The notes under the pieces were generated by a model, which did no database searches, was not told the origin of the DNA, and was given only the letters and a program-made list of their open reading frames with translations. Positions 49,896 through 59,626 of a stretch of 64,000 nt of DNA are shown one piece after another (the first letter of the stretch is position 1; every line of letters begins with the position of its first letter). The position numbers were made by a program, and so were the translations under genes. The stretch lies in assembly GCF_000382045.1 (NCBI RefSeq), contig NZ_KB907451.1:496001-560000 (forward strand), read 5' to 3'. The DNA is from Variovorax atrisoli 110B (GTDB taxonomy: Bacteria > Pseudomonadota > Gammaproteobacteria > Burkholderiales > Burkholderiaceae_C).

Positions 49896-49937
49896 GCGCA
49901 GCCGGCTTTGAATAGCGGCTGCGCGTTTGTTTTTTTT
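49896..49937 (+). terminator. Terminator-like hairpin between rpsK and rpsD
   Basis: A perfect 9-base stem GCGCAGCCG (49896-49904) and CGGCTGCGC (49916-49924) with an 11-base loop, followed by GTTTG and eight T. This has the full form of an intrinsic terminator inside the alpha operon, so it should lower or regulate expression of rpsD-rpoA-rplQ unless a promoter lies after it in the remaining 75 bases. Confidence 0.75.
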
Positions 49938-50012
49938 ACTAAGCCCACCGCCATCGGCAAATCGCTGCTGGCTCCCGCAGGCAACTGCGGCAGATGACAC
50001 AAAGGAAAAATC

Positions 50013-50636
50013 GTGGCACGTTACCTCGGCCCCAAGGCCAAACTTTCCCGCCGTGAAGGCACCGACCTGTTCCTGAAGAGCGCTCGCCGTTCGATCCAGG
50101 ACAAGGCCAAGTTCGACTCCAAGCCCGGCCAACACGGTCGCACCTCGGGTCAGCGCACCTCCGACTACGGTCTGCAGCTGCGCGAGAAGCAGAAGGTCAA
50201 GCGCATGTACGGCGTGCTCGAGAAGCAGTTCCGCCGCTACTTCGAAGAAGCCGATCGCCGCCGTGGCAACACCGGTGCCAACCTGCTGTCGATCCTCGAA
50301 TCGCGCCTGGACAACGTCGTCTACCGCATGGGCTTCGGCTCGACCCGCGCCGAAGCGCGCCAGCTCGTCTCGCACAAGGCGATCACGGTGAACGGCCAGT
50401 CGGTCAACATCCCGTCGTACCTGGTCAAGACCGGCGACGTGATCGCCGTGCGCGAGAAGTCGAAGAAGCAGACCCGCGTTGTCGAAGCACTGCAACTCGC
50501 CCAGCAAGTCGGTATTCCGGCATGGGTCGACGTGAATGCCGACAAGGCCGAAGGCACGTTCAAGAAGGTGCCCGATCGCGACGAATTCGCAGCCGACATC
50601 AACGAATCGCTGATCGTCGAACTGTATTCGCGTTGA
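50013..50636 (+). CDS. rpsD: 30S ribosomal protein uS4
   Basis: 207 residues with a GTG start. The C-terminal S4 RNA-binding motif appears as [24 protein letters not shown] (about 95-118). uS4 starts 30S assembly and in E. coli represses the alpha operon. It has no N-terminal zinc cysteines. Confidence 0.99.
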   Translation: MARYLGPKAKLSRREGTDLFLKSARRSIQDKAKFDSKPGQHGRTSGQRTSDYGLQLREKQKVKRMYGVLEKQFRRYFEEADRRRGNTGANLLSILESRLDNVVYRMGFGSTRAEARQLVSHKAITVNGQSVNIPSYLVKTGDVIAVREKSKKQTRVVEALQLAQQVGIPAWVDVNADKAEGTFKKVPDRDEFAADINESLIVELYSR

Positions 50637-50645
50637 TTTTTTCTA

Positions 50646-50684
50646 CCCGCCTGCGCTTTCACGCGTCGGCGGGAGATTGTTTTT
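50646..50684 (+). terminator. Weaker terminator-like hairpin between rpsD and rpoA
   Basis: Outer stem CCCGCC (50646-50651) and GGCGGG (50668-50673) with an inner GCG/CGC pairing and a bulge, followed by GATTGTTTTTG. Weaker than the rpsK-rpsD hairpin but of the same form. The gap 50637-50778 (142 bases) holds no gene. Confidence 0.5.
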
Positions 50685-50778
50685 GTTGTTCACGTTCCTG
50701 TTCCGCGCTTTGCCGCGGCTCAGGTGCTTCACCAGCCTTACCGGTGTAACGAGCCGGGGGTATTGAGAGGAAGTCTGC

Positions 50779-51768
50779 ATGCAAACCACCCTGCTGAAAC
50801 CCAAGACCATCCAGGTCGAGCAACTTGCCGCCAACAAGGCCAAGGTGACGCTCGAGCCTTTCGAGCGTGGCTATGGCCACACGCTCGGCAACGCGCTGCG
50901 TCGCGTACTGCTGTCGTCCATGGTGGGCTACTCGGCCACTGAAGTCACGATCGCTGGCGTTCTGCATGAGTACTCGTCGATCGACGGCGTGCAGGAAGAT
51001 GTCGTCAACATCCTGCTGAATCTCAAGGGCGTGGTGTTCAAGCTCCACAACCGCGACGAAGTCACGCTGAGCCTGCGCAAGGACGGCGAAGGCCCGGTGC
51101 TGGCGTCCGACATCCAGACCCCGCACGACGTCGAGATCATCAACCCCGACCACGTGATCGCCCACCTGTCGCAAGGCGGCAAGCTCGACATGCAGATCAA
51201 GGTCGAGAAGGGCCGCGGCTACGTGCCCGGCACGATGCGCCGCTATGCGGACGAGCCGACCAAGTCGATCGGCCGCATCGTCCTCGACGCTTCGTTCTCG
51301 CCTGTCAAGCGCGTGAGCTACACCGTCGAGAGCGCCCGCGTGGAGCAGCGCACCGACCTGGACAAGCTGCTGGTCGAGATCGAGACCAACGGTGCGATCA
51401 CCGCCGAAGACGCTGTGCGCGCATCGGCTAAAATCCTGGTCGAGCAGCTCGCCGTGTTCGCGCAGCTCGAAGGCGGCGAACTCGCTGCGTTCGATGCTCC
51501 GGCTCCGCGCAGCGCACAGCAGTTCGATCCGATCTTGCTGCGCCCTGTCGACGAACTCGAACTGACGGTGCGTTCGGCCAACTGCCTGAAGGCCGAAAAC
51601 ATCTACTACATCGGTGACCTGATCCAGCGCACCGAGAACGAGTTGCTCAAGACCCCGAACCTGGGTCGCAAGTCGCTCAACGAAATCAAGGAAGTGCTCG
51701 CCTCACGTGGCCTGACCTTGGGCATGAAGCTCGAAAGCTGGCCGCCGGCCGGCCTCGACAAGCGTTGA
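50779..51768 (+). CDS. rpoA: DNA-directed RNA polymerase subunit alpha
   Basis: 329 residues, standard length. The N-terminal domain (about 1-235) has [20 protein letters not shown] near 30-50 for dimer formation; the C-terminal domain (about 250-329) has [16 protein letters not shown] and the [12 protein letters not shown] helix that binds UP elements and activators. Confidence 0.99.
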   Translation: MQTTLLKPKTIQVEQLAANKAKVTLEPFERGYGHTLGNALRRVLLSSMVGYSATEVTIAGVLHEYSSIDGVQEDVVNILLNLKGVVFKLHNRDEVTLSLRKDGEGPVLASDIQTPHDVEIINPDHVIAHLSQGGKLDMQIKVEKGRGYVPGTMRRYADEPTKSIGRIVLDASFSPVKRVSYTVESARVEQRTDLDKLLVEIETNGAITAEDAVRASAKILVEQLAVFAQLEGGELAAFDAPAPRSAQQFDPILLRPVDELELTVRSANCLKAENIYYIGDLIQRTENELLKTPNLGRKSLNEIKEVLASRGLTLGMKLESWPPAGLDKR

Positions 51769-51815
51769 TTATTTGAATTTTGGAAAGAGGCCCCCTGAAA
51801 AGGGCCAGTGCACCG

Positions 51816-51845
51816 GGCAGTACCTGACACGGCTGCCTGTTTTTA
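51816..51845 (+). terminator. Terminator-like hairpin between rpoA and rplQ
   Basis: Stem GGCAG (51816-51820) and CTGCC (51833-51837) with a 12-base loop, then TGTTTTTA. It ends 20 bases before the rplQ ATG. Another GGCCC...GGGCC pairing precedes it at about 51789-51806. Confidence 0.45.
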
Positions 51846-51864
51846 TAAAGTAAAGGAAAGCACC

Positions 51865-52263
51865 ATGCGTCACGGACACGGACTCCGCAAACTCAACCGC
51901 ACCAGCTCGCACCGCCTCGCGATGCTGCAGAACATGATGAATTCGCTCATCGAGCACGAAGTCATCAAGACCACGGTCCCCAAGGCCAAGGAACTGCGCC
52001 GCGTCATCGAGCCGATGATCACCCTGGCCAAGAAGCCCACCGTCGCCAACAAGCGCCTGGCCTTCGACCGCCTGCGCAACCGCGACAGCGTCGTGAAGCT
52101 CTTCGGCGACCTCGGCCCGCGTTTCGCAACGCGTCCGGGCGGCTACACCCGCATCCTGAAGATGGGTTTCCGCGTTGGCGACAATGCACCCATGGCGCTC
52201 GTCGAACTGGTTGATCGTCCTGAAATTAAAGAAGACGCAGCCGAGCAAAACGCCGCTGAATAA
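51865..52263 (+). CDS. rplQ: 50S ribosomal protein bL17
   Basis: 132 residues: [17 protein letters not shown] start, and [19 protein letters not shown] near 91. An acidic tail (D-A-A-E-Q-N-A-A-E) extends past the core. The start is the ATG after AAAGGAAAG. Last gene of the alpha operon; the tRNA gene follows 18 bases later. Confidence 0.99.
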   Translation: MRHGHGLRKLNRTSSHRLAMLQNMMNSLIEHEVIKTTVPKAKELRRVIEPMITLAKKPTVANKRLAFDRLRNRDSVVKLFGDLGPRFATRPGGYTRILKMGFRVGDNAPMALVELVDRPEIKEDAAEQNAAE

Positions 52264-52265
52264 GC

Positions 52266-52271
52266 TATAAT
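52266..52271 (+). promoter_or_regulatory. Perfect -10 element ahead of the initiator tRNA gene
   Basis: TATAAT at 52266-52271, 11 bases before the tRNA 5' end, which suits a start near 52278. No good -35 lies 16-18 bases upstream, inside the end of rplQ, so the tRNA may also depend on readthrough from the alpha operon. Confidence 0.5.
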
Positions 52272-52281
52272 CTAAGTCTGC

Positions 52282-53884
<1,603 letters not shown>

Positions 53885-53913
<29 letters not shown>

Positions 53914-54061
53914 GTCGATCTTGAATGGTCTGCTGAACAAGTTGGCGGGCGATGATCTCGATCAGTCGGGAGCGGGCCGCTGTCCGGTCATCGGAGGGGC
54001 GCATGGTAGCGCGGGCCTGCTGGCGGGCCTTCGCGGGCTGCTTTGATGAGTCGTCGTGCAT
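53885..54061 (-). CDS. Small phage protein ahead of the recombinase
   Basis: 58 residues beginning M-H-D-D-S-S-K-Q-P-A-K-A. Its ATG overlaps the stop of the upstream gene as TGATG (54059-54063), and its 3' end overlaps the recombinase start by 29 bases in another frame. The product is basic with a C-terminal helix R-L-I-E-I-I-A-R-Q-L-V-Q-Q-T. The coupled start supports it being real; it could act as an excision factor or regulator, which is inference from position and size only. Confidence 0.55.
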
Positions 54062-54786
54062 CAGGCGGCCCTCCTGAACTCAATCACCCATACCCACGGA
54101 TTGGCATTCCAGCTGCCGGCGCCGTTGATCTGCTCCCAGATGTCGCGGTAGTGCAGCACGAAGCTGCCGCGCTGGCTGGGGCCGGCCAGCAGCACCTCGT
54201 GCCCGCTGACCGGATCGCATTCGCGCGCACCTTCGGCCCGGGCGTCGGCCTCGCTGATGTCCTGCAGGCGCTCGACGCGCACGCCTGTTACCTCGAGGCA
54301 GATGCGGCTGGCCCAACGGGGCATGTGGATGCTGGGGGTCCAGCGCTGCGGCTTCACCCAGCGCATCACACCGTCGGCGCATAGAAATTGGCGCGCCCCC
54401 TCCCATTGAGGATCTGCCGCGTACACCAAAATCCGCCCATCCTCCCGCCACGGGAGAAATTCGTCGGTGCTCGGATCATGGCGAGGCACTTCCGCCCACG
54501 ACTCGCGCACCCACAGTCGGTCGCCGGGCTGACCGTAGGGGCACGGATACGCCCAATTGGGCTGCAGGTAGTCGGTGGCGCCGTGCGCTTCTGGGTCCGG
54601 CCCGAGGGACCAGAACCGCGGGCGCCCGTCGCGGTCGTCGGGGTGGTGGTAGACCTCTACGCTGGTCGTGCCCTCGGGTGGTTGCACCTTCATGATCCGC
54701 CGCGTCTGCGTCTTCGTGCCGTCGAGCAGCGCGCGCACCATGGGCGCGCTGAATAGAATCGGACGCTCATTTTTTGGAGACTGCAT
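54061..54786 (-). CDS. Phage ASCH-like domain protein
   Basis: 241 residues. The N-terminus R-P-I-L-F-S-A-P-M-V-R-A-L-L-D-G-T-K-T-Q-T-R-R and the later G-D-R-L-W-V-R-E-S-W block match a common phage family with an ASCH (RNA-binding, PUA-like) fold. Function in phages is not known. Its ATG (54784-54786) overlaps by two bases the ATG of a divergent plus-strand gene, leaving no room for a promoter between them, so an internal or alternative start is possible. Confidence 0.75.
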   Translation of the reverse strand: MQSPKNERPILFSAPMVRALLDGTKTQTRRIMKVQPPEGTTSVEVYHHPDDRDGRPRFWSLGPDPEAHGATDYLQPNWAYPCPYGQPGDRLWVRESWAEVPRHDPSTDEFLPWREDGRILVYAADPQWEGARQFLCADGVMRWVKPQRWTPSIHMPRWASRICLEVTGVRVERLQDISEADARAEGARECDPVSGHEVLLAGPSQRGSFVLHYRDIWEQINGAGSWNANPWVWVIEFRRAA

Positions 54787-55021
54787 GTCATATCCCGCTG
54801 GAAAAGAGTGGCGTCATCCGCAAGGAATCAAGTACTTTGCTTGGACGAGAGAGAGTGCACCGGGTAGCTTTGTGGCTGCCATCCAGTTCGAGCAGCCGGG
54901 GATGCCTCCAAGTCCCGTCTTTGAAGTTGGTATGCAGAGCTACCCGAACGCTAGACAGGCCATCAAAGCTGCGCGAAAGGTCCTTGTGGAACATTTCGGG
55001 ATGCCGTCCTCCTTCCGGTGA
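54785..55021 (+). CDS. Small hypothetical protein
   Basis: 78 residues starting M-S-Y-P-A-G-K-E-W-R-H-P-Q-G, with GGAG at 54776-54779 well placed for this ATG. No motif recognised. DNA from here to about 55970 has visibly lower GC than its surroundings, suggesting a separate acquisition (a moron-like insert in the element). Confidence 0.6.
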   Translation: MSYPAGKEWRHPQGIKYFAWTRESAPGSFVAAIQFEQPGMPPSPVFEVGMQSYPNARQAIKAARKVLVEHFGMPSSFR

Positions 55022-55075
55022 ACGAGGACTCAGGCCAAGCTGAACTCCGTCGTGAAAAGGGCTTCGAGTCGACCA

Positions 55076-55318
55076 ATGCCCAAGGCCGTCCGCACCGCCG
55101 AGCAGCTGCAGCAGATGCTGATAGAGCGCATCGAGGCAATTCCCGACCTGCGCGGCCAGGAGACGGATGTGCACCGCGGCGGCGTGGTGGGCACCGGTGT
55201 CAGTGGCGACGACGGGCCCAGCTGGACAGTGCCCATAGTCAGTGACCGGGGCACGCACCGTGCCGACATCGCGCGGATCATTCGCACGCTGCAGAGCCAG
55301 TTCGATCTTGAGGACTGA
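55076..55318 (+). CDS. Small hypothetical protein
   Basis: 80 residues from ATG 55076, or 88 from GTG 55052; neither start has a clear ribosome site. The sequence has A-E-Q-L-Q-Q-M-L-I-E-R-I-E-A-I-P near the start and a D-I-A-R-I-I-R-T-L-Q-S-Q-F-D-L helix at the end. No family recognised. Part of the rightward gene group 54785-55972. Confidence 0.5.
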   Translation: MPKAVRTAEQLQQMLIERIEAIPDLRGQETDVHRGGVVGTGVSGDDGPSWTVPIVSDRGTHRADIARIIRTLQSQFDLED

Positions 55319-55357
55319 CGACGGCGATACGTTCAATATCAAGCGAAGGAGACATAA

Positions 55358-55972
55358 ATGGCATACGACATTGGGCAAACATGCATGCTCGTGAACATCG
55401 GCCTGTCTCGGAGTGAATGCGCGTCGTGGGTGCAGGCTTGGGGCTCTATCGGCGCGATCGTGATGGCCGCGTGGGCGGTGCACTGGGCCCACAGGAAGCA
55501 GCTGCGCCAAAAGGAGCGAGAAGCTGCGGCTGACTACACCCGATTTCTCGAAACGCTCTTTCAGCTGTTGGGCGGCACGCGCGGTGTCGCATTCAAGATC
55601 ACAGAGGTGGAAGCCGTCGGATCGGGATCGACCCCAGACGAACAGCGGACCATGCTTGCGGAACTCTCTGCTTTGTCGGACGCGTTCAAGCGTGTCGACC
55701 TCAGTCGCTTCGATCGCTACGACTATGTCGAGGCATGGCTCGTGGGTGACGGGTTGACTCGAAAGTTGATATCTGCGATCGAGTACTTTGCATCGCCCGC
55801 TTACAGCCTGACGTTGGACCCCCGCTATCTCGAATTCACGGCCGGGGAGGCGATTCGGCAATTGGACGCGAGAGGCAGCAAGCTGTACGCAGCCATCGAA
55901 GCACGGGGTGGTCCTCCAGGCAGTCCTGCGCTGCCCAAGGATTGGACTAAAAGAGCGAGTCCAAGTCATTGA
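55358..55972 (+). CDS. Hypothetical protein with one N-terminal membrane helix
   Basis: 204 residues. A single hydrophobic segment (W-G-S-I-G-A-I-V-M-A-A-W-A-V-H-W, about 29-45) is followed by a basic helix (R-K-Q-L-R-Q-K-E-R-E) and a soluble helical domain. RBS-like AAGGAG at 55346-55351. No family recognised. It converges with and overlaps the methyltransferase stop by seven bases. Candidate lysogenic-conversion or exclusion gene, by position only. Confidence 0.6.
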   Translation: MAYDIGQTCMLVNIGLSRSECASWVQAWGSIGAIVMAAWAVHWAHRKQLRQKEREAAADYTRFLETLFQLLGGTRGVAFKITEVEAVGSGSTPDEQRTMLAELSALSDAFKRVDLSRFDRYDYVEAWLVGDGLTRKLISAIEYFASPAYSLTLDPRYLEFTAGEAIRQLDARGSKLYAAIEARGGPPGSPALPKDWTKRASPSH

Positions 55973-57867
55973 ATCACCCCAATCGATAACGCCATCGCGA
56001 CGTCGCGCACCCAGATAGGCTGGGCCGACAGCATGAAGGTCTCGCCACTCATCGCCAGCAGCAGCGTGGCGCCCATCACCTCGGCGATCGCGCAGGCGGC
56101 GTCGCTGGGCACGGCATTGCCGATGCGCTCGCGCCAGGCCTGATCGCTGAGACCGTCCAGCTCGAAGCGCTCCTCGGGGTCGAACAGCGACTGCAGGGCG
56201 GCCAGCTCCAGCGTGGTGAAGGGGCGGTGCCACGTCCCGTCCAGCGACTGGATGCGGCACACCAGCTTGTCGGCAGGGGCCGGCATGGGCCGAGGATCGG
56301 CGACGCTCCAGCGGCCGTTGTCGTGGCACGCTGACGCGCTGACAGCACCAGCCTGCCCCGTCCATGGCGTCACCCCATAGTGGCCGGCTGAGAGGTAGGC
56401 GTCGCCCTTGCCGCGCACCATGCCGCTGCGCGGATCTGCGACGGACAGGTAGCCGCCCTGGACCCCTTTCCCGCCTGCCGTCACGGTGCGGCTCGTGTGC
56501 TCCCAGTCGGCGACATGCAGATGCCCATGGCGACCGTCCCACTCGGGCCGAGGGTCGGCGACGGCCTGCCCGCTCCCGTGCGCGCTGGTGACGGCGCAGC
56601 TGGCGCTGGCCCAGGGCACGATGCGGAACTCATTGCTGTGCTTCGCGGGTCCTTGGTGCCGAGGGTCGGCAATCGTGTAACTGCCCTGTCCGGGGTTCTG
56701 CTGCCCGCCGATCGTGCCCATGGGCGCGTCCCACCGGCGCACGCCGTAGGCCTGGCCGTCCGTCCATTTCGTCGACTGCTCGAAGCGAGGGTCGGCGATG
56801 GCGAACCTCCCGTTCGACGGCAGTGATTCGCCCGCCACCGCGCCGCTGGGCGCGTCCCATTCGGTCACACCGTAGCCGGCGGCATAGAGCTGCTGGCGCG
56901 GGTCGGCCACTGAGAACGAACCGTTATGCGGCCGGCTGGCGCCAGCAACGACGCCTGCGGGCTTCGACCACTCCCGCACGCCGAGGGCGCCGCCGTGCAT
57001 CTCGGGCACGATGAGGTAGTCGCGCAGGTGCCCGTTCTCGACCGCCAGCTTGTTGAGACTGCGCCAGTCGCTGCCGGCCTCGACGAAGGCTAGACGAACC
57101 CATGTCTTCCACTGCAGCGCCGGGATGCGATGCATCGGGCCCGCGCGGAGGTCGCCGGGCATCAGCATCTTGCCGAGCACGTCGCCCACGGCGCGCAGCG
57201 GGCGCTTCTCTGGCTCGTACAGGAATGGCGGCACCTTCTCGATGTGCCGGGCCACCAGCAGGAAGCGCTTGCGGCTCTGCGCCAGGCCACCCAGCTCGCC
57301 GCAGTCGTGCGTCGTCTCGGCCACGGCGTAGCCGTAGCTGCGCAGCAGGTCGACGATCTGGTCGAGCAGGTGCCGGCCGCGCGTGGCGATGCGCGGCACG
57401 TTCTCGAAGACGAACAGCTCCGGCGGATCGTCCCTCCAGGCCTCCAGCATCAGCCAGACGCCGCGCAGCGTCAGGCGGTTCAGGGCCTGGTACTTGTCGG
57501 TCTTGCTCTTGCCTTCGGACAGCAGGCCGCTGAAGCCCTTGCAGGGTGCCGACAGGAAGACGATGTGCGGGCGCTCGTGGCCGGCGGCGCGATGAATGTC
57601 GGCCGGCATGGCCTCGGTCCATCCTTCCGGAGGCGGGCGCCCGTGGAAGGCCTCGAACTGGCTGCGGTCGAAGAGGTCGAGGACGGTGCCCTTCGCGTTG
57701 GCCAGGCGGTTGAAGTCGCGGATGGCCGCAGAGTCCACGTCGATGCCACCGATGCAGCGGAACTTCGCCTGCAGGTTGCCGACGCGCGGGTTGGCCTTAT
57801 TGAAGCCGCGTGCGCCGCCACCGAGGCCGACGAAGGCGTGGAAGTGTCGGATTTCGACTGCTTTCAT
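55966..57867 (-). CDS. Phage C5-cytosine DNA methyltransferase with repeat-expanded recognition region
   Basis: 633 residues, far longer than a usual 300-450 residue C5 enzyme. Conserved motifs: catalytic C109 in S-A-P-C-K-G-F-S, E-N-V at 155-157, Q-S-R-K-R at 197-201, and G-N-A-V-P at 583-587 near the C-terminus. Between motifs VIII and IX, where the target recognition domain belongs, residues about 295-526 hold six imperfect units of 36-46 residues, each ending in ADPR (at 321, 358, 400, 437, 477, 523) and most containing Y-G-V, W-x-x-P and a small-residue run with N-G. The enzyme should protect phage DNA by methylation; the repeats may give several specificities or bind something else. Confidence 0.88.
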   Translation of the reverse strand: MKAVEIRHFHAFVGLGGGARGFNKANPRVGNLQAKFRCIGGIDVDSAAIRDFNRLANAKGTVLDLFDRSQFEAFHGRPPPEGWTEAMPADIHRAAGHERPHIVFLSAPCKGFSGLLSEGKSKTDKYQALNRLTLRGVWLMLEAWRDDPPELFVFENVPRIATRGRHLLDQIVDLLRSYGYAVAETTHDCGELGGLAQSRKRFLLVARHIEKVPPFLYEPEKRPLRAVGDVLGKMLMPGDLRAGPMHRIPALQWKTWVRLAFVEAGSDWRSLNKLAVENGHLRDYLIVPEMHGGALGVREWSKPAGVVAGASRPHNGSFSVADPRQQLYAAGYGVTEWDAPSGAVAGESLPSNGRFAIADPRFEQSTKWTDGQAYGVRRWDAPMGTIGGQQNPGQGSYTIADPRHQGPAKHSNEFRIVPWASASCAVTSAHGSGQAVADPRPEWDGRHGHLHVADWEHTSRTVTAGGKGVQGGYLSVADPRSGMVRGKGDAYLSAGHYGVTPWTGQAGAVSASACHDNGRWSVADPRPMPAPADKLVCRIQSLDGTWHRPFTTLELAALQSLFDPEERFELDGLSDQAWRERIGNAVPSDAACAIAEVMGATLLLAMSGETFMLSAQPIWVRDVAMALSIGVIQ

Positions 57868-58529
57868 GCTGCACCGCCTTCACCAGTGCTGGCTGCGGCG
57901 AGTGCCGCGCGCGCGAGTGCAAGCACCGACGCGATCAGGTCCGCATCCATGTCATGGCCGAACGCCATCACCGGAGGGTGGGCGGCCGGGTACAGGACTC
58001 GCGCTGGCATATCTTGCTGCCGGTGCTTCTCGATCACGGTTACCGCAACGTCATCGAGGCCCCCGAGCAGGGGCGACCGATGAAAGTGCTGCGCAGGAAA
58101 CGTATAGGTTTGCCCGGCCTTGATTCGTATCGTGTGGCGGAGCACTCGGAACGAGCCGTTCAGGTCCGAGGTGGGGCCGTGGAACTTGTTGTCAGCAGCG
58201 GCGCGCGCGTGTGTCAGAGCCATCATCCTGTGGTCGCCGGTGGACGATTCGTAGGGCGACAGTTCCTCGTGCGCGATGGTTCCGCAAAGGACGTGCGACA
58301 CCATGTCGAAACGGTGGTCGTGCGCATCGCCGCTGATTTCCATGCCTGGCTTGAGAAGCCGGCGGCTCCAGATGTGCAAGCGCGTCTCGATGCCGGTGCC
58401 TTCGTCGAGATAGCCCTGGAGCACGCCGATGCCGTGATGGCGCCATGTGATGCCATCCAGTGCGCGCAGTGCCATGGCTCGCATGGAGGGCCACGCCTGA
58501 TTCCGGGTGACTTCGGTAACGAACCTCAC
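57864..58529 (-). CDS. Hypothetical phage protein, cupin-like
   Basis: 221 residues using the GTG at 58529 that overlaps the upstream stop. The middle has H-D-H-R-F-D-M-V-S-H-V-L-C-G and later F-P-A-Q-H-F-H-R-S, an arrangement of histidines on strands that resembles a cupin metal site. The remainder is not recognised. An ATG at 58484 is an alternative start. Coupled on both sides by 4-base overlaps in the phage operon. Confidence 0.55.
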   Translation of the reverse strand: MRFVTEVTRNQAWPSMRAMALRALDGITWRHHGIGVLQGYLDEGTGIETRLHIWSRRLLKPGMEISGDAHDHRFDMVSHVLCGTIAHEELSPYESSTGDHRMMALTHARAAADNKFHGPTSDLNGSFRVLRHTIRIKAGQTYTFPAQHFHRSPLLGGLDDVAVTVIEKHRQQDMPARVLYPAAHPPVMAFGHDMDADLIASVLALARAALAAASTGEGGAA

Positions 58530-59626
58530 GCTGCACCGCCTTTCGAAGAAGCCTCGATGCGGTCGGTGCTTTCGATGGCTGCGATTGCGAGGGCGGCGAT
58601 CTTCACGAGGCGAGCGCGATGCTCGGCTCTGCTTGCGAGCTGGCGCGTCTGCTTGAGGATGCAGTTCTGCCAATCGACCACGCTATGCGTGTCGTCGTTG
58701 GCCGCGCCGCCCCATTGCTCGTCCTGGCGATTGCGTTCCGCGCTTACATCGCGGAAGGCGATCAGTCGCCGCCACCGCGTGCCGTCGAGCGTGTCGCAGA
58801 AGCTCGTTTGCAGCTCGTCATTGACGGTCCTCGGGCGGCGCCGTGTCTCCGGTATCGCTACGGGCTTCCAGCCCGCCGGCGGTGCGTATCCGGTAGGGGC
58901 GATCAGCTTGCGCTCGTACACGAGTTGCGCGAGCCGGGCGTCAACGTCGGCATGTACGTCGGCGACAGTGTGCGGCATGCAGGGCTCGTCGCAGTCGTGG
59001 TCGCATTCCTCGCACCCCGGCCAGTCGCCATTCATCGATGCGACGGCCTTCATAAGGTCGCCTTCGTCCCAGTCGTTGACTGTGCGCTCGCAGGCCCATT
59101 GGCTCGCAGCGGTGATGACGAGGAACTCGTTTGCCCGTTGGCCTGCTGCAGCTGCGACGGCCGAGGGCTTAGTGGCGTGGCCGAGAAGCCAGTCCTTGGC
59201 GTCGGCGAGAGAGTCGAAACGTCGGGTGTTCGGATGCGCTACCCATGAGCCGATTGGCTTCATGGAGCGCGGCGCAAGCGCAACATCCGGGAGCACGAAG
59301 GCGACGGGCTTTCCCATGCCAAGTGCGATACCGCATTCGACCAGCGCGCCCTTCAGCGGGAAATCTTCGGCCTCGGCATACAACAGAACGCCAGCTGAGG
59401 CTGCAATCTCGGCGTGGATGCGTTGCCACAGTTCGGCATAGCTTCTGGTTTCGCCCTCGCCGGACTCATCGATCCAAGTGCTGATGATCGGCCAGCCCTT
59501 CTCGCGAAGCCCTCGCCACATCATCGGGCGCTCTGGCACGCTCGCACGCGAAGCGACGTAGATGCCGGTGCCTGCTGGGGCCACCTGGTGCGCGGTGCCC
59601 GGCACGTTGTTTGAGGTGCGAGTCAT
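58526..59626 (-). CDS. Nucleoside 2-deoxyribosyltransferase-like protein with a second C-terminal domain
   Basis: 366 residues. Residues 20-125 have G-I-Y-V-A-S-R-A near the start, an R-S-Y-A-E-L-W-Q strand-helix and E-C-G-I-A-L-G-M-G-K-P-V, the pattern of the nucleoside 2-deoxyribosyltransferase-like fold. A cysteine-rich stretch C-E-E-C-D-H-D-C-D-E-P-C (about 199-210) lies in the middle. The C-terminal part from about 288 (V-S-A-E-R-N-R-Q-D-E-Q-W-G-G, then N-D-D-T-H-S) resembles a helical domain common in phage nucleotide-pool proteins. Likely acts on nucleosides or nucleotides; the exact reaction is unknown. Confidence 0.65.
   Translation of the reverse strand: MTRTSNNVPGTAHQVAPAGTGIYVASRASVPERPMMWRGLREKGWPIISTWIDESGEGETRSYAELWQRIHAEIAASAGVLLYAEAEDFPLKGALVECGIALGMGKPVAFVLPDVALAPRSMKPIGSWVAHPNTRRFDSLADAKDWLLGHATKPSAVAAAAGQRANEFLVITAASQWACERTVNDWDEGDLMKAVASMNGDWPGCEECDHDCDEPCMPHTVADVHADVDARLAQLVYERKLIAPTGYAPPAGWKPVAIPETRRRPRTVNDELQTSFCDTLDGTRWRRLIAFRDVSAERNRQDEQWGGAANDDTHSVVDWQNCILKQTRQLASRAEHRARLVKIAALAIAAIESTDRIEASSKGGAA

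Noticed and set aside
51769..51864. Separate small gene between rpoA and rplQ
   Set aside because: The 96-base gap holds hairpins and T runs but no open frame with a start and ribosome site.
55018..55245. Plus-strand frame of 75 codons after the first small gene
   Set aside because: It overlaps the 55076-55318 frame out of phase, is Arg/Gly-rich and has no ribosome site; the other frame has more normal composition.
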